Assembly: GCA_023392225.1 (NCBI GenBank)
Contig: JAEVZM010000093.1
Location: 1 to 6,448, forward strand
Origin: Pseudomonadota bacterium
GTDB taxonomy: Bacteria; Pseudomonadota; Alphaproteobacteria; Rhizobiales; Kaistiaceae
Length of the DNA stretch: 6,448 nt
Direction: 5' to 3'
Both the position numbers and the translations under genes were made by a program. Below, piece after piece: positions 5,477 through 6,448 of this stretch; within the stretch, counting starts at the first letter, position 1; each line of letters begins with the position of its first letter. The notes below the pieces were generated by a model. That model was given only the letters and a program-made list of their open reading frames with translations. It did not search any database and was not told the origin of the DNA.

Positions 5477-6448
5477 TCAGGCCCGCCGGTTGCGCGCATC
5501 CCAGTTCCGCTCGAGATTGGCGACCAGCGCCGGGCTGAAGTGGCAATAGGCCTGCTCGCGCGCATAGACCGAGGCGTAGCGGCGGAAGGCATCGAGCGGC
5601 TCGAGGCCGACGCGGAAGGCCCGCCGGTTGCCGACCGCACTGACCGAGCCGGCGTCGGTGAGGCCGGCGACGGCCCTGTCGATCGCCGCGTCCATGCCGG
5701 CGGCAGGCGCGACCTCGTCGACGATCCGCCGGCCCTCCGCGCTGTTGCAGGCGAGCCGGCGCTCATAGAGGATCGCCTCGCGGGCGACGCGCTCGCCGGT
5801 GAAGCGCGGCAGGCGAAGATTGGCGAAGCCGGGGATGATCCCTTCCTTCCGCGCCGGCAGCGTCATGAACGCATCGTCGGCAGCGAGCACGTAGTCGGCG
5901 ACGAGGAGCAGCTGGCAGTGGCCGCCGATCGCGAAGGCATCGACCGCCGCGATCCATGGCTTCTCGACTCCCCGGCCCGAGACGTCGTCGGGCACCGCGT
6001 CGGGCGATGCGAGCCCGCGGAACAGCTTGTGGACGTAGCCGAGGTCGCGGACCATGAACCACACGAAGGGGATCTTGCCGCGATAGAGGTGTGTGAGGTT
6101 GATGCCGGCGCCGAAGACGCGCCGCCCGCTGTACTTGGGATGCTCGACCGGCCCACCGCGGAGCACCATGATCTCGGTGCCGGGATCGAGGATCGCGGCA
6201 TCGACCGCGACCTCCATGAGCCGGAGCGTGGTGTCGTCCTCGGCATTGAGGAAGCGCGGGTTGGTCGCGGTGAGATGAACTGCCCTCCCGTGCCTCATCA
6301 CCGACACCGGGCCGAGGTCGAGGCGCCCGTCGGCGGCGAGCCGGGCGGCGGCCTCGGCGCTCTCGGGCAAGGGCAGCAGCATGGCGTGGCAGAGATGCGT
6401 GCCGACCCGGGGGCTGGCCAGCACATGGGCGAGGAGGATCCCCTGGTC
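5477..6448 (-). CDS. DpgC-like crotonase-fold enzyme, 5' end outside the window
   Basis: The reading frame stays open to the window edge (DQGILLAHV precedes the GTG at 6422-6424), so the 5' part is missing. About 323 residues are visible. Numbering from that GTG, it has the enoyl-CoA hydratase/isomerase fold. FGAGINL (104-110) and FAIGGHCQL (164-172) supply the two oxyanion-hole segments. MVRDLGYVHKLFRG (124-137) and LPARKEGIIPGFANLRLPRF (189-208) follow. From memory of the family, this block order is that of DpgC, the cofactor-free and metal-free 3,5-dihydroxyphenylacetyl-CoA 1,2-dioxygenase (about 440 residues). Arg126 and Gln171 align with residues DpgC uses near substrate and O2. DpgC has an N-terminal helical domain, and about 110 residues would lie beyond position 6448. 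No dpgA, dpgB or dpgD neighbour is visible, so the substrate is open. An ordinary enoyl-CoA hydratase is less likely, because those are about 260 residues and lack the RDLGY-HKL block. Confidence 0.82.
   Translation of the reverse strand, partial: DQGILLAHVLASPRVGTHLCHAMLLPLPESAEAAARLAADGRLDLGPVSVMRHGRAVHLTATNPRFLNAEDDTTLRLMEVAVDAAILDPGTEIMVLRGGPVEHPKYSGRRVFGAGINLTHLYRGKIPFVWFMVRDLGYVHKLFRGLASPDAVPDDVSGRGVEKPWIAAVDAFAIGGHCQLLLVADYVLAADDAFMTLPARKEGIIPGFANLRLPRFTGERVAREAILYERRLACNSAEGRRIVDEVAPAAGMDAAIDRAVAGLTDAGSVSAVGNRRAFRVGLEPLDAFRRYASVYAREQAYCHFSPALVANLERNWDARNRRA

Noticed and set aside
5477..6424. Treating GTG 6424 as the true start of the DpgC-like gene.
   Set aside because: The frame is open to the window end, the codons beyond it continue plausibly as protein, and the family is about 100 residues longer at the N-terminus.

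Overview
The window is GC-rich (strong G/C preference at third codon positions) and reads as chromosomal DNA of an alphaproteobacterium, most likely of the Rhodospirillales or Hyphomicrobiales. The pointers are a DUF992 secreted protein, an EF-G paralogue of the alphaproteobacterial type, an MsrP with a long pre-RR Tat leader, and weak -10 boxes. The exact taxon is an inference. No tRNA, rRNA, CRISPR array, insertion sequence or phage gene is visible. Six protein genes fill almost all of the window, and the longest gap between genes is 185 bases.

Left block, all on the minus strand, in transcription order from right to left: a small secreted DUF992 protein (3810-4310); an elongation factor G-like translational GTPase (1627-3678); the Tat-exported molybdopterin methionine sulfoxide reductase MsrP (580-1533); and a secreted DsrE-family protein (26-523). 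GC-rich inverted repeats follow DUF992 (3774-3799) and the GTPase (1579-1615). They suggest that these are mostly separate transcription units. msrP and the DsrE gene are 56 bases apart and could be co-transcribed. A third hairpin (534-564) overlaps the Shine-Dalgarno of the DsrE gene.

Right block: corA (4496-5473, plus strand) encodes a Mg2+ channel and diverges from DUF992 across a 185-base regulatory gap. It converges tail to tail, with only 3 bases between stop codons, on a 5'-truncated minus-strand gene (5477-6448). That gene has a crotonase fold closely resembling DpgC, the cofactor-independent dioxygenase known from vancomycin-type glycopeptide biosynthesis.

The genes do not form one pathway. 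The only plausible functional pair is MsrP with the DsrE-like protein, both envelope proteins linked to sulfur or thiol chemistry. The items most worth a second look are the DpgC-like enzyme, the EF-G paralogue that lacks the catalytic histidine of its G3 motif, and the msrP-DsrE pairing where msrQ would be expected. I found no evidence of a wholly new multi-gene system.
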